From assembly GCF_023343835.1 (NCBI RefSeq), contig NC_064449.1, forward strand, positions 1 through 64,000: a stretch of DNA of 64,000 bases, written 5' to 3'. Below are positions 45,311 through 57,487 of this stretch, piece by piece. Position 1 is the stretch's first letter; each line of letters begins with the position of its first letter. The DNA is from Lagopus muta (taxonomy: Eukaryota; Chordata; Aves; Galliformes; Phasianidae). Under the pieces are notes generated by a model. That model was given only the letters and a program-made list of their open reading frames with translations, was not told where the DNA came from and ran no database searches. The position numbers and the translations under genes were made by a program.

Positions 45311-46802
45311 GATGATTGTGCTGAGGTTGCTTCTGTTCAGCTGAAACAGGCCACGAGAAAGCTGATGGGATGGGATGCCTGTTGAATAGTGGTTTTCAAG
45401 ATAACAGAGTTCTCGTTAATGGCAAAAGCTTGAATGAGAAAAAAATGCCCAAAAAAGTACAGCCTAGGTACACAAGAAGGAAGAAATGTCACAAAAGGGG
45501 ACAGTACTGTGGTACCAGAGGTCACCTAGATATAGTTTGTGGTCAGCTCACAGCTTTGTACTTCAAGGAACAGCTGGAGAAGGTGGAGACACATGCATGA
45601 TTGTAGGGAAATGCCAGGGTGAGAGCAAGATTGGCAATGGAGTTGGGTGTCTAGGGCCTTCAGGTAGGTGTCAAGAAGCACAGGAAAACCTGCAGCAGAG
45701 CAGGTAGAAGGCGCTGGCAAGGATGGAAGGCCTCAACTGCACTGAAATCTTTGATCCCTTAGCCATGGCTAATGAGGAGACGCATTATACTCCTGGCACG
45801 GAGGACCTGTTGCTTCTTTGCATAGGCTGAGAGGTGTCATACCATCGTCCTTCACTTGGAAACACTCCATACATCCCACATGCTGCCCTGGAAGGGCCCT
45901 CAGTAATGCATGAACGGTAGATCTCTTCTCCCAGTGTCTGAGATCAGACCTTGGCCCTTCTGACAGTTTTCTCAGCACAGTTCTTTGCCTGTCTTCAATT
46001 ATCTGCTCTATAAAGTCCATGGGGAGTTTTGTAAGTAATGGCCCTCAATGGGGCCCATTAACACTGCAAGTCTCTTCAACTTTTCCTTCTGAGTTTACCT
46101 TCTCAAGGAGTTACATCATTCTTATCTCAATACCTCAACTTAGTAGACTTAGTACCAAACACACCATGGGGCTCATTGCAGTGCAGAAGCAATAATGAGT
46201 CACATCTCTTCCATAACTTGATAGAAGACTGGAAACTTTGTCAGTATTTTGTGCTTTTCAAGCACCATCCTCCACTTGATATTGACCCAAGTAGCATTCT
46301 GTGAAGAACTAGATAGGCAGGAAATGCAGTCCACTCCTCAGCTGTATATCTCCAGAGAGGCTCATCTTCCCCTACAGATAGCTCTACAAGAAGTGTTTTG
46401 TACAGAGAGATGGGAAATAATAAAAATAAACACGTTGTGAAGCTGGCTAAGGACACAGACAGACTACTGAAAGACTAGCAAACTTGAATGCTTTGAAACT
46501 CAAAGCAGCAACTGGGCAGGTGAGAAGGATCTGAGTGATCAAAGAGTAAGATAATAAAATATCTGGAGAACAATGGGAAGTGCATATGTCCAGGCAGGAT
46601 TCTGGAAATGTGGCTTTCCAGCATAATCAGGGTAGATGAAAGCACCTGGAAGATTAAGAAGACTAAATGCACACCATGACTGAGCAGTGGCAATGCAAGT
46701 AAAGGGAAGGATCAATAATTCTTCTACAGTGATTACGCACTCTGAAAATTCATATTTCTTCAAGACAGAAGTCAAGCAGTGTTACATTATATTGAGAGGA
46801 TG

Positions 46803-46862
46803 GCATTATTTATTATTATTTATTATTTATTATTATTTATTATTATTTATTATTAATTATTA
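46803..46862. repeat. (TTA/TTATT)n microsatellite
   Basis: About 60 bases of TTATTATTATT with occasional TTTA interruptions. Confidence 0.95.
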
Positions 46863-47378
46863 CAAACTGCCCAACCCAGCACACAAAACCTTCCCAGAGA
46901 CAAGTTGGTGGGCTCTTAGGATTGACCCACAGTTGAAATGGCCAGTGGGAACCTCAGAAACTTGGCTTTATTCTTATCAAATGACACCAAAATGTCTCTG
47001 AACCATCTTAGGTCATCTGTGGCAAACACAGGCTGAAAGATTCAGAGCAAGTCACTTCAAGTGGCTGAGGCAGAACCTTTCAGCTTCCTCTCATGCTCCC
47101 AGTGTGGAACATGTTCCCTTCTAGCTGGGAAAATTAAAGGAAGCCATGTGAAAAAACCCTTCAGGTCTATCTTCAGAGTAAGGAAAACTATAAAAATTTA
47201 TTGTGCAGTAGAGACAGAAGGCAACAAGCATTGGATTGTGCCTCATACTAGTGAAAGAGAACTAATCCATTTTATCTTGAAGCAAACAACTGAAGCAAAG
47301 TGAAGGGCACTGTCTTAGAGCCTAATGTGACGAAGAAGGCAGATCTCCAGTGTGATCTTGTGCCACGACCAATGCCAG

Positions 47379-47966
47379 TTATGCTAGAGAAAGAGCAAGG
47401 AAGAGCACCAAGCCAGCATCAGTGTACAGAAAAGCCCATGGGAGTGAGTGCAGACTGACTTGACCTCTGTCAGCAACAGCTTGAAAAAAATAAGTGCATC
47501 TTGATATCAGTGGGTCTTTTTTGTAACAGGGGAATAGACCCTCTTCATGGGCACCAATATGGAGACCACTGCTTTTAAACTGTTGTTTAACATCAACTTT
47601 TCTCCATAAGGTCTCCTCTGTACCATAGAATCCAATCTCAGCAGACACTTTGTCACAGTCATTAAGCATGAATGCTGCCAGGCCTAAATGTAACATGTTC
47701 CCCCCGACTGTGTCATCACACAGGGCAAGTGGAGGGGAGATGATAGCAAAGAAATACATTTGACCATACATGTTGTGGTCCAACAGAAACATGGAGCCAA
47801 GGAAGTGGACAGGGAGAGGCAGGAAAGGCAACAGAAGTGGTGATGGGTAAGAATTAATGGGCAGACTAACAGTTGATACGTTGTGAGTTTTTACCACAGG
47901 CCACCTGACTGAGATGAGAAGTTGATGAGGCATTCTGCAGTCAGCTGGAAGCATCCTCACAATCAC
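47379..47966 (-). CDS. Unrecognised 195-codon open frame
   Basis: The frame opens with MIVRMLPADCRMPHQLLISV and has hydrophobic stretches (LLLPFLPLPVHFLGSMFLLD, a terminal DAGLVLFLALSLA) around a mixed middle (SAEIGFYGTEETLWRKVDVK). Its length is above chance for this AT-rich context, but there is no splice or promoter evidence and no family resemblance I can name. It may be a decayed gene or an accidental frame. Confidence 0.2.
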   Translation of the reverse strand: MIVRMLPADCRMPHQLLISVRWPVVKTHNVSTVSLPINSYPSPLLLPFLPLPVHFLGSMFLLDHNMYGQMYFFAIISPPLALCDDTVGGNMLHLGLAAFMLNDCDKVSAEIGFYGTEETLWRKVDVKQQFKSSGLHIGAHEEGLFPCYKKDPLISRCTYFFQAVADRGQVSLHSLPWAFLYTDAGLVLFLALSLA

Positions 47967-48130
47967 AACCCCTGCAGAACTTCATGCATGGGGACTTCAG
48001 CTAACCTGATATCTGATAGAGAGATTTCATAGCCAGGCAGAAACAGTCCAAGAGGTTTGTGGGTCTGTGCAGAGAACCGATGGTAACTTTTGACACAGGT
48101 GATGGAAAAGCCAAGAAGGAGACGTGTATC

Positions 48131-49330
48131 TGGGCCTTGCACTAACAAATATGAAGGACTGGTTGGAAATGTAAAATCTGTGGGTAGCCTTGGCAGCAGC
48201 AACTATGAGATGGTAGAGTTCAGGTTCTTTCAGGGAGGATGCGAAGCAACAAACAGAATTGCAGCTTTGGCTTCTTCAGGATCCTGCTTGGAGGAATCTC
48301 ATGGGATGGGGCACTAGAAGGAAGAGGAGTTAAAGAGAGGAGGTCAGTATTCAAGCATCTCATCTTTCAGGCTCAGAGTCAGTGCATTCACACTAGTAAG
48401 AATTCTAGCAAAGGAGGCAGGAGAACTGCTTGGATGAGCAAGGAGATGATGAGAAAACTCAAACAAAAGAAAGAAGTGTACAGAATGTGGAAAAAGGGAC
48501 AGGCCACTTAGAAAGAATACAGGAGCGTTCTCAGAATATGCAGAAAAGCTAAGGCCTGTTTGGTATTTAATCTGTCAAGGGGTGTAATGGACAAAAAAAA
48601 TTGATATATCAGGAGGAAGAAGAAAGCAAGTGGAGGGCAAAAAAAGTGATCAGGAACAGTAAACACTTTTTCAACAAGGGGAAATCATGCTTAACCACTC
48701 CGATAGCTTTCTTTGACAGGATGACTAGCTGGGTAGATGGGATGGATGTTGTCTACCTGGACTTTGACCAGGTTTTTGACACTCTTCCCCATAACATCTA
48801 TGTAGACAATCTTGGAAGATGTGGATTAGATGAGTAGACAGTGAGGTCGATTGAGAGTTGGCTGAATGACGGGGCTCATAGCTGTAAGCAGCTGCAGAGT
48901 CTGGCTGGAGGCCTGTGGCTTGTGGCATCCTCCACAGGTCTGTACTGAGTCTGATCTTGTTCAACTTCATCCTCAGTGACCTGGATGAAGGAACAGAGTG
49001 TACCCTCAGCAAGTTTGCTGATGATACCAGAGTGGGTGGAGTGGAAGATATACCACAGGACTGTGTGCCATTCAGAGAGACCTCAACAGGCTGGATGGAT
49101 GGGCAGAAAAGAGCATCATGAAGTTCAACAAGGGGAAACACAAGGTCCTGTATGTGGAGAGGAATAACTGCATGCATTAGTACAGGTTAGGGGCTGACCT
49201 GCTGGAGGGGAGCCTTGCAGGGAATGACGGAGGCGTCCTGGCGGGCGGCGAGCTGACTATGAAACAGCAGTGTTCCCTTATGTCCCAGAAGGCCTCATCG
49301 CCTGCTCCTGCCTGCAGAGGAGAAAGGAAG
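48131..49330 (+). mobile_element. CR1: CR1 LINE, old, internally deleted
   Basis: Endonuclease end (GSLGSSNYEMVEFRFFQGGC), linker (KQKKEVYRMWKKGQAT), RT pieces (SCLTTPIAFFDRMTSWVDGM, VVYLDFDQVFDTLPHN) and FADD block ([19 protein letters not shown]) follow in order on the plus strand, with missing stretches and frame changes between them. Confidence 0.85.
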
Positions 49331-49554
49331 AGGTTGGAACAAAGGAAAATAATATTATCCTTACTTGATTTATGTGTTTAGGGAATCTGACTCCATCAGT
49401 GCACAAGGACTTAGGGTGAGAAAAATAAAGGTAGACGTTAAAGAGGAAGTGAAAGATGTTACAGCATGTATTTTGCACATGTATTATCTTAATTACAACA
49501 ATGAAACTACAAAAACTATGAAGAAAAGATGGGCTTTGCTAATGTGAGGTACAC

Positions 49555-49912
49555 TGGTTATCATATAAGGATAATGGCCACCTTATTGTGGCCAGTAACT
49601 TCGCAGAAGAACTGCTCCACAGGCTTACTTTGGCAGTGAGGTACTGAAAATGTACTGGCAGTGTGCAGCACAGCACAGATAACCCCACTGCCCCAGGCAG
49701 CTGCTGCTGTGTTGGCACAAGCACTGCTGCCCAGAGGAGTTCCATAGAGCAGGGTTTGCAGATGGCAACGTAGCAGTCATAGGCTATGACAGTGAGATAA
49801 GAAAATTGAGCTCCAGTGGTGATGAGAAAGATCCGGACAGCATAACTTGCATAGGAAATGGACCTGATATCCCAGAGGAAGTTGGCCATGGGTTTGGTGA
49901 AAGCTGTCTTCT
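49555..49912 (-). pseudogene. Olfactory receptor pseudogene fragment, OR14-like
   Basis: The minus strand reads AFTKPMANFLWDIRSISYAS, then a TM3 end YLTVIAYDCYVAICKPCSME, then a degraded TM4 to loop-2 region. This is the middle third of an OR14-type odorant receptor; the usual MAYDRY box is here IAYDCY. After about 'VHFQYLTAKVSLWSSS' the family frame is lost. The N-terminal part is absent, with a CR1 piece at 49921 just upstream. OR14 receptors are the greatly expanded gamma-c group of birds, so a dead copy is expected. Confidence 0.75.
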
Positions 49913-49920
49913 TTCTTACA

Positions 49921-50095
49921 GCCCTGTTAGATACTGAAGGCCGCTCTGAGGTCTCCTCAGAGCCTTCTCTTGTCCAGGCTGCACACCCCAGCTCTCTCAG
50001 CCTGTCCTTGCAGAGAGGTGTTCCATCCCTTGGAGCATTTTAGTGGCCCCTCTGGCCGTGCTCCAACAGCTCCATGTCTCTCCTACGCTGACCAG
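49921..50095 (-). mobile_element. CR1: CR1 LINE fragment
   Basis: Reverse complement of the CR1 3' region: 'ctctctcagcctgtccttgc' and 'gctccaacagctccatgtct' are standard minus-strand CR1 text. It lies at the point where the OR14-like fragment is cut off. Confidence 0.8.
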
Positions 50096-51742
50096 CAAAA
50101 TTATCCCATCTTCCTAAAAAGCCCTACATTAATATTTGCAATCTTCTCATTTCTATTTTGCAACATTATTTCTTACAAGCAATGATTGGCAACCTTGTCA
50201 ACTTTAGGAGGTGTGTGAAGACTTCCCCTCTAAAAATCCCAGTATAAATGTGAGCTTCTGTAAAGTGAATGCAACCAATTTAATTCTCTTGCTTTCTTTT
50301 TTCTAAGACTTATGGATCAATCAGTCTTCCTAAAGACTCTGGAAAAACACAGATGCTTTTCAGAAAATTTTTCCGCTGCCAGGGGAGTAGGTGAAAATTT
50401 TCCTATATCCTCAAGAGCAGAACATACTCTTCCACTCTGATTTTAGGAAAGCATAATTGGAATATAACTCTCAGCAGACAGAGGGGCCCAAGGGTTTTGA
50501 GGAAAGAGTGAAATAACAGTGCCTTGTCTGCTCAGCACTTTGCCTAGATGAAGCTTTAATGAAGGGCGTAATACAATTTCAGTTTTTGCTAAGACAGTGT
50601 AGTCCAGTATAGTCAATTAATTAAAAATACATCAAAAATTACAGTCAGAAAGCCAGGCAGAGGAATGAAAGAAGTAGTGTGTACTGAGATAGAGAACTGG
50701 TGTAGAAATGGATTGATTCTGTGGGAAATTTAGCAGTCATGGAAATAACCATGTTTCTTTGGCAAAGCTTTAACAACTTGCATTGAAAAGTGCATCACTA
50801 TGATGAGATTCCCCTCAGAGGTCAGGAAGGATTAGATGGATTCATTTTCTTCTCAGACAGAAAGAGATACTTTGATTTTTCACCAAAAAAAAAAAAAAAA
50901 AAAAAAGTGTACTAATGTTTACTAATGTTTCTTATTGTTTTTCTTGCTGTCTTCTTGGGAGTTTATCTTCATGATCTTAAATGAAATCAGTTTTGAAAGT
51001 GAAAGCTTCATGCACAATAATTGTTTAAAAATACACATTTGTTCATCTGTTCATTTCTGCACCCTGTTCTGCTGTTCTGTTAGAGAGCAGATCTTGAATT
51101 TGCTCAGATTCTGTCTGGCTGTTACAGGCATCAGGAGCTGACCTAATCTACATTTCAACTACCTCCTTTGGAAACAGCTGCTAGTGTTTCCTCATTGTCA
51201 GTGGGAAGATATACAGATTAGGATGTGATTTATTAAAATAGCATAAAACCATTTTGCTTTGATATAAACTGCACCTCTAAGTGCCCGTCTGTCTCCTTTG
51301 GCTATAACTAGTTCAGATGAAGACGACTCCATTCTCTCAAATCATACCAAAATGCTGAGAAGAAGATAGGATACACCGCAACCTTTGTGGTCCAGGTGTA
51401 AGCTAATTCTCTCAGTTCCCCCTTATGGCCAAAGAAGAGAAATACTGTCTTCTCCACAAGGCTCTTCATCCCATCCCGATTACCCTACTGAGAAGAGGTA
51501 AGTTGAATTACACTTCAGAGAGGCTAACTGCCTGGCAAGTGCACAGAATTGTCCCTGTTTCTAGGTCTGTCTCTTTAGCAACATGGCTAAGGTTTAGTAG
51601 AATGAATCCAGATCCAAGTGACTGATTTCTCACTGCACTCAAATCCATGGTGAATTTGGGTATAACATTTCTCTGGCGGTTTGGAAGGGGTGCACCGGTG
51701 CATCCATCTTCAGTGAGTCCGTTATTTGCTTGTTAGGACTGG
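50096..51742. other. Upstream region of the olfactory receptor; no gene
   Basis: AT-rich, with a poly(A) run at 50883-50906. No repeat family is recognised. Olfactory receptor promoters and 5' non-coding exons usually lie within a few kb upstream, so they may be here, but I cannot point to one. Confidence 0.4.
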
Positions 51743-52684
51743 ATGTGGAACAGAAGTTGCACCCATGTGAAGGAGTTCATCCTGGTTGGATTTCCTGGCT
51801 CTCCATATTTGCAGCTAACGATGTTTCTCTTCCTCCTCTTTGCATATGTCCTGACAGTAATGAGCAATATCTCCATTATCATTCTGGTGACGACGCACCG
51901 TCATCTCCACAGCCCTATGTATTATTTTCTTTGTAATTTTGCCTTCCTGGAGATCTGCTTCACCACTGCCTGTGTCCCAAAGACATTGGTTAATTTGGGG
52001 TCACAGAGTCAATCCATTTCCTTCACAGGTTGCCTCCTTCAGATGTACTTCGTCTTTTCTTTCGGTTGCACAGAATATTTCCTCCTCACTGTCATGGCAT
52101 ACGACCGCTACTTGGCCATATGCTACCCCCTAAGCTACACCACCATCATGAACAGCACTCTGTCCACATGGCTGGCAGCGGTTTCTTGGATAGGTGGTTT
52201 CCTGACCATTTCAGTGCCCACATTTTTGATTTCCAGGTTGTCTTTCTGTGGCTCTAATGTCATCAACCACTTTTTCTGTGACATCTCTCCCTGGATTATC
52301 CTTTCCTGTACAGATACCTCCCTTGTGGAGATGGTGTGCTTCATCATGTTTGCCGTTGTCATCCTTGGCTCCTGTGTCATTACCTTGGTCTCATATACTT
52401 ATATCATATATACTGTACTGAAGATCCCATCTGCACAAGGCCGCAGAAGAGCGTTCTCCACTTGTTCTTCCCACCTCATGGTAATAACTGTTTGGTATGG
52501 ATCCACTATCTTTCTCCACGTCAAGCCTTCCATCAAAGCTTCCTTGGAACTGACCAAAATAATCACCATTTTAAATACTGTTATAACTCCTCTGCTAAAT
52601 CCCTTCATCTACACATTCAGAAACAAGGAGGTGAAAGAAATTTTGAAAAAGACTTTCAGTTGGAAAACAGAAAGCCACGCATAA
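51743..52684 (+). CDS. Intact olfactory receptor, probably family 6
   Basis: A seven-helix odorant receptor of the plasma membrane of olfactory neurons, signalling through G-olf. The single uninterrupted exon gives 313 residues, normal for the family. Visible motifs: N-terminal glycosylation site NRS (residues 3-5), HSPMYYFL at TM2 (57-63), conserved Cys97 with Cys179/189, MAYDRYLAIC at the end of TM3 (118-127), SYTYI in TM5 (217-221), RRRAFSTCSSHL before TM6 (234-245) and PLLNPFIYTFRN in TM7 (283-294). The block GCLLQMYFVFSFGCTEYFLL is typical of OR6 and neighbouring class II families. The ATG at 51743 is the natural start; an upstream ATG lies in another frame. It stands alone apart from the OR14-like relic 1.8 kb upstream on the other strand. 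Likely functional; the exact subfamily needs a tree. Confidence 0.93.
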   Translation: MWNRSCTHVKEFILVGFPGSPYLQLTMFLFLLFAYVLTVMSNISIIILVTTHRHLHSPMYYFLCNFAFLEICFTTACVPKTLVNLGSQSQSISFTGCLLQMYFVFSFGCTEYFLLTVMAYDRYLAICYPLSYTTIMNSTLSTWLAAVSWIGGFLTISVPTFLISRLSFCGSNVINHFFCDISPWIILSCTDTSLVEMVCFIMFAVVILGSCVITLVSYTYIIYTVLKIPSAQGRRRAFSTCSSHLMVITVWYGSTIFLHVKPSIKASLELTKIITILNTVITPLLNPFIYTFRNKEVKEILKKTFSWKTESHA

Positions 52685-53264
52685 AGATTTTGTCCTGGAC
52701 TGTTTTTTGAAGCATAGCAGAAAAGAGCAGCAGCTTCAGGGATGTTTCAAGTTTCAAGAAAAGATTTCTTCTAGAATGTTCTCAGTCCTCAGCTAAGTTA
52801 CACATCTGTATTCATGACATGACCTTCTTAAACTTTCAGAACAGAAAAAAGGTTTGCCAACAACACAGATTTAATATATCTTTGGAAGAAAATCAAGATG
52901 TCTTTTCAGTAACCGTGCTGTCAGACTGGAAATGGGCCACCATCGGAGGCACAAATAGTGACAGAGGACTGTTTCTCCTTTTCCAAGTGGGTCAGCACTT
53001 CTGTTCCCTTTGCTTCAATCTCAGGTTTGCAAATTCAAGTGTCTTTTTAGGTTACATAACTGCAACTTAGTCTTGCCTGCCCTTCTCTTGGAGAACACAG
53101 GGCATTGAAAAAAAAAAAAAAAGAAAGAAAAGAAAAAAAACCACAGCAATTGTAAATTTCCCCCTTTTGATCATTCTCAGGTGTACAAACTAATTATTTT
53201 ATTTTTACAGAAATCCCATTTCCCTCTTCTTCCCGCCTGCATTTCCAGAGAAGCAATCGTCCCC
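52685..53264. other. 3' flank of the olfactory receptor
   Basis: Nothing coding is recognised. An A-rich run with AAAG interruptions lies at 53107-53141. Confidence 0.5.
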
Positions 53265-53480
53265 TCACAAGTGTAGCACTTGTGAGGCTGTGCAGTGAAT
53301 ATCTTGTTTAGTTTGGGGCCCTTTGCTACAAAAAGGTTACTGACTTGCTTGAACATGTGCAGAGAAGAGCAACAAGGCTGATGAAGGGACTAGAAAATAA
53401 GGCACAGACGTACAAGGGAACTGTGACTTTAATCTGGAGGAAAGGAGGCTGAGGGAAGACTTCATCACTCTCTATAACAT
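53265..53480 (+). mobile_element. CR1: CR1 LINE fragment
   Basis: Plus-strand remnants of the CR1 C-terminal region ('tgtgcagagaagagcaacaa', 'ggaggaaaggaggctgaggg'), strongly diverged, just upstream of the provirus fossil. Confidence 0.6.
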
Positions 53481-53609
53481 CCATTTGCAGGGACAACCTG
53501 TAAACTACAGAACGATACCTGCTGTAAAGAGAAGTGATGGTAATTGGGGTGTATGGGAAACTGTGGGACCTGAACATGCTTCAAATGGTACAGAATAAGG
53601 TGTGGTTAT

Positions 53610-54187
53610 TGGCCATGTTTCAGATGGGATGGAGTTGATTTGATTTGCTTCAGAGTGTCTGGAATAATGCCATGGTTTGGCTTTAGGAGAAAAACAATTT
53701 TGATAACACAGCATTGTTGTGCAGCTATTGCAGAGCAGTGCATTTCATTTTCTTGTACTGCCCTGCCAGTGAGGGGGCTGAGAGGGCACACAAGGAGCTG
53801 CGAGGGGACAGTACCAGGATAGCTGACTTAAACTGCCCAAAGGGATATTCTGTACCATATGAGAAACCTATATCATGTGATAAAACTATAACATGGAGGG
53901 AAATTGGCCGAGGGGCAGCCACTGCTTGGTGAAAGGATAGGCATTTGTCAGTGCATGGTGAGCAATTGTGTTGTGTACCACTTAATTTGTGTACGTATGG
54001 ATGCAGATATGACAATTATAAATTTATATGATTGTTATTTCTCTCTTTGTTTCCTGTCTTATTAAATAGCTTTTATCTCAACCCAGAAGTTCTACTCTTT
54101 TTTTCAATTCTCTCCCCATCTGACTGGGAGGAGGTTGGGGATCAATGGCTGCATGGTGTTCAGCTACTGCTGGGTTAAACCACAGCA
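53610..54187 (+). repeat. 5' LTR of the ERVL-type fossil
   Basis: Starts near 'tggccatgtttcagatggg' and ends in 'gggttaaaccacagca', the usual terminus of this bird LTR family. The middle block 'caaagggatattctgtacca' and the late 'tttatctcaaccca' block are also family hallmarks. Confidence 0.8.
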
Positions 54188-54299
54188 ATCTACTGCATTA
54201 CTCTGCATGTTATTATAAACTGATCCATCATGAAACTCTTAAGACTTAGTTAGAAAGCAGGCATTCTTTAGGCACCCGATGCAAAAGGGGATATCGTGC

Positions 54300-54936
54300 A
54301 TATATATGCATATGGAGAGTATTTCAATGCTGTTGAGCTTGGGAATGATAAGGCTGAATCTCCATGGGTAGGGATCAGGGGGAGGGCCAGCAAGACGGGC
54401 ATCTTGGTGGGCGTCTCTAATAGACAGCCTGACCAGGGTGGAGGGACAGATGAGGTGTTCTACAAGCAGCTGGCAGAAGTTTGTGATCACCAGCCCATAT
54501 TCTTACAGGGAACTTCAACTTCCCTAATATGTGCTAAAAATACAATGCTGCGCAGAAGCAGAAATCTAGGAGCTTTCCAGAGTGTTCAGAAGGCAACTTC
54601 CTGATGCAGCTGGTAAGAGAACATACCAGGGGAGGTGCCCCTCTAGAACTCCTGTTCACAAAGAGGGTCTGGTGGAAGATGTGGGGATCAGGAGCTGTCT
54701 TGGACAGAGTGACCACAAAATGGTAGAGTTGTTGGTGAAATCAGGGAAGAGGCAGCAAAGCTGCTGCCTTGGACTTCCAGAGGGCAGACTTTGAACTGTC
54801 CAGGAAAATGGTAAGGTGAATTCCTTGGGATTCAGTCCTGAAGGATAAAGGGGCCCAGAATGCTGGTCACTGTTCAAGGAGTAAGTCTTCAAAGCACAGG
54901 AGCAGGCTGCCGGCCTGTCAAACCACACCATCCTTT
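54300..54936 (+). mobile_element. CR1: CR1 LINE fragment (endonuclease part) within the provirus
   Basis: Plus-strand CR1 endonuclease-region text, with blocks such as 'gacagatgaggtgttctaca' and 'gaacttcaacttccctaata' and 'gtcttggacagagtgaccac'. It lies between the 5' LTR and the start of the retroviral interior, with no 3' tail. The 110 bases before it are unassigned. Confidence 0.7.
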
Positions 54937-54937
54937 T

Positions 54938-57480
54938 GGCACCCACTGTGGGGCCCGAAGGGTTAAGACAACAGAGATCTGACCAGAGTGTGTCAAAACA
55001 AAATTATTATAAGCATTAAGTTTCATAATTGCTCGTCATGGTCTTGATTTTTCTGCTCTCAGAGTTGATGTGCCTGTTTTCAGAGGTGTGCTATGTAGCA
55101 CCTGACTTACTCTCTATATATTCAATTGTGCTGCTGCTTATCACCTCTGGGGACTGGATTGATAATAATTTTATGTACTGTGTAACACTGGTTTATGAAT
55201 GAATGGCAAAAGGACTCCATTATGAGTGACTGGCTCATAGTCTCCATGCATCTCAGGAGAGGGTACTTCAAGGACCCAAAAGAGTATCGGTAGGCTTTTG
55301 GTATAGCTGCCTTGGAGATGGAGGAAATTAAGCAGTTGTCTACCCTACCTGGTCTCTCAGAGGACTCTTCTGTTGTGGGGTTGCTAAGAGTAGAACAGTA
55401 GGTGCAGATCACTGCTGTAACAGTGCACTAGTGACAATACTGCACCCATTGGGACTCTCTGATTCCCATTCATCAGTTGATTTGTCAACTGAAGAACCAA
55501 GGTGAAAGTCCCTTTCACTCACCAACAGCCCCATATGTCCAGTACAAAAGTCCCGTGTAGAGTGGAGGCTAACAGCGGACTATCATGGCCTGAATGAAGT
55601 CACACTACTGCTAAGGGCTGCTGTGCCAGACATGCTAGAACTTCAATGCAAATTGGAGTCAAAGGCAGCCGAGTTGTATGCCACAACTGACATCACCAAT
55701 ACTTTTTTCTCAATCCCTCTGGATTGAGAAACAGAGTGGAGGCCACATTTTGCTTCCATTTGGAGGGGCATCTAGTACGCCTGGAATTGACAGCCCCAGA
55801 GGTGGAAACACAGCCCTACCATTTGTCATGGGCTGATCCAGACTGCTCTGAAAAAGGAAGAAGCTTCTGAACACCCACAGTCATTGGTGGCATCACCATG
55901 TCGAGCAACACAGCAGAGGAAGTTTTTGAGAAAGGGAAGAAAATAATCCAAATCCTAATGAGATCTGGTTTTGTCATAAACAACGGTCAAGGGACCTACA
56001 CAGGAAATCCAGTTTTTAGGAATTTTTAGGCTCCACTGTATAATATACTAGCAGAGAGTAAGAAGCAGCATACCTTGTTCACTGATGCAACCTGTCACAT
56101 TGTGGGAAAGCATCAGAGGTGGAAGGCTGCTATATGGAGAGTCAACGTGACAAATCACAGAAACTGCAGAAGGAGAAGATGAGTGGGGCCAGTTTGCAGC
56201 AGTGAAGGCCATCCAGCAGGCTTCAGATACTGGTGAATGTGCCATGCTCTACCTCTACACGGACTCCTGGATAGTGGCCATCTCCTATGGGTGTGGTTTA
56301 CTGCAATGGAAGCAGAACAACTGGCAGCACAGTGGCAAACCCATCTGGCCTCTGCACTGTGGAAAGGTACTGTTGTCTGAGTGGAGAACTTGGTTGTAAA
56401 GGTCTCATGTAGGTGCTCACATACCTAAGAGTCGTGCAACTGAAGAGAATCAAAACAAGCAGCAGGTGGATCAGGCCAGTAGGACTGAAATGACTCAAGT
56501 AGATCTGCACTAGCAACATAAGGGTGAATTATTTTTAACTCATTGAGCTTATGACACCCTAGGCCATCAAGGAAAAGATGCAACAGTTAGATGGGCTAGG
56601 AACTGAGGGGAAAACCTTACTGTACAGGTTATCCACAAACATGAAACATGTACTGTAATCAAGCAAGCCAAACAGATAAAGCCTCTTTGGCATGGCAGAC
56701 AGTGGCTGAAATATCAATATGGGAAGGCCTGGCAGGTGGGTTATATCAGACTCCCACAGACCTGCTATGGCAAGTGTCATAAGTGTTCTGTGCTTGCAGT
56801 GGTGGAAGCAACCACTGGATGGCTAGAAACATATCCTGGGCCTTGAAAAGCAAGTCTTGTGGTAACATGGTACCCAGAAATAATTGAGTCAGATAACAGG
56901 ACTTTCCAAAACAACCCCACAAACACCTGGGCCAAGTAGTATGCACAGGTATATCACACAGCCTATCCCACATCATATAATACAATGGACTGTTCAAGAC
57001 TATTCTGAGAGCAACAGGTGCTGGCACATTTAAACACTCGGACACACATTTAGTAAAAGCCACCTGGTTAGAAAACACTGGGGAATCTGCCAGTCAAGCT
57101 GGCCCTGCCCAATCAAAACTCCTGTGTCCTGTAAAAGGAAATAAAGTACCTGTAATGCACGTGAATAACATGCTGGGCAAGATAGTTCTGGTTCTTCCTG
57201 CCTTGAACAAAGGCTAGCCTATCCATGGGATTGATTTTGCTCAAGGACCTGAGCGCACCTGATGGATCATGTAGAAGGATATGGAAGTCTGCTGTGTATC
57301 TCTCATTTCAAAGGCGATTTGAGGATGAATGAGCATAACCAATGATTTCAGTTGTATTGTGTTAATTGCTACCTAATACTGCATGTCATCACTACTAGGT
57401 TTGCTATATGCCTTATCAATGCTATTGCTTCAAGAATCATCTACATTAATGAAGAATGAATTCTGGTGGAACAAGAACGG
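54938..57480 (+). mobile_element. ERVL-type fossil, internal region (leader and pol)
   Basis: Begins with a primer-binding-type leader ('tggcacccactgtggggc') and continues with traces of protease-RT (about 55440-55990), RNase H (about 56050-56420) and integrase (about 56520-57170) in the order of avian ERVL pol. No recognisable env, as expected for this family. Broken many times and partly deleted. Confidence 0.8.
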
Positions 57481-57487
57481 GCTTCAG

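Larger units (their letters stand above)
45311..48130. other. No recognised gene
   Basis: AT-rich DNA with an (ATT)n microsatellite at 46803-46862. The longest frame is 195 codons on the minus strand (47379-47966), described separately. The rest shows nothing I can assign. Confidence 0.45.
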
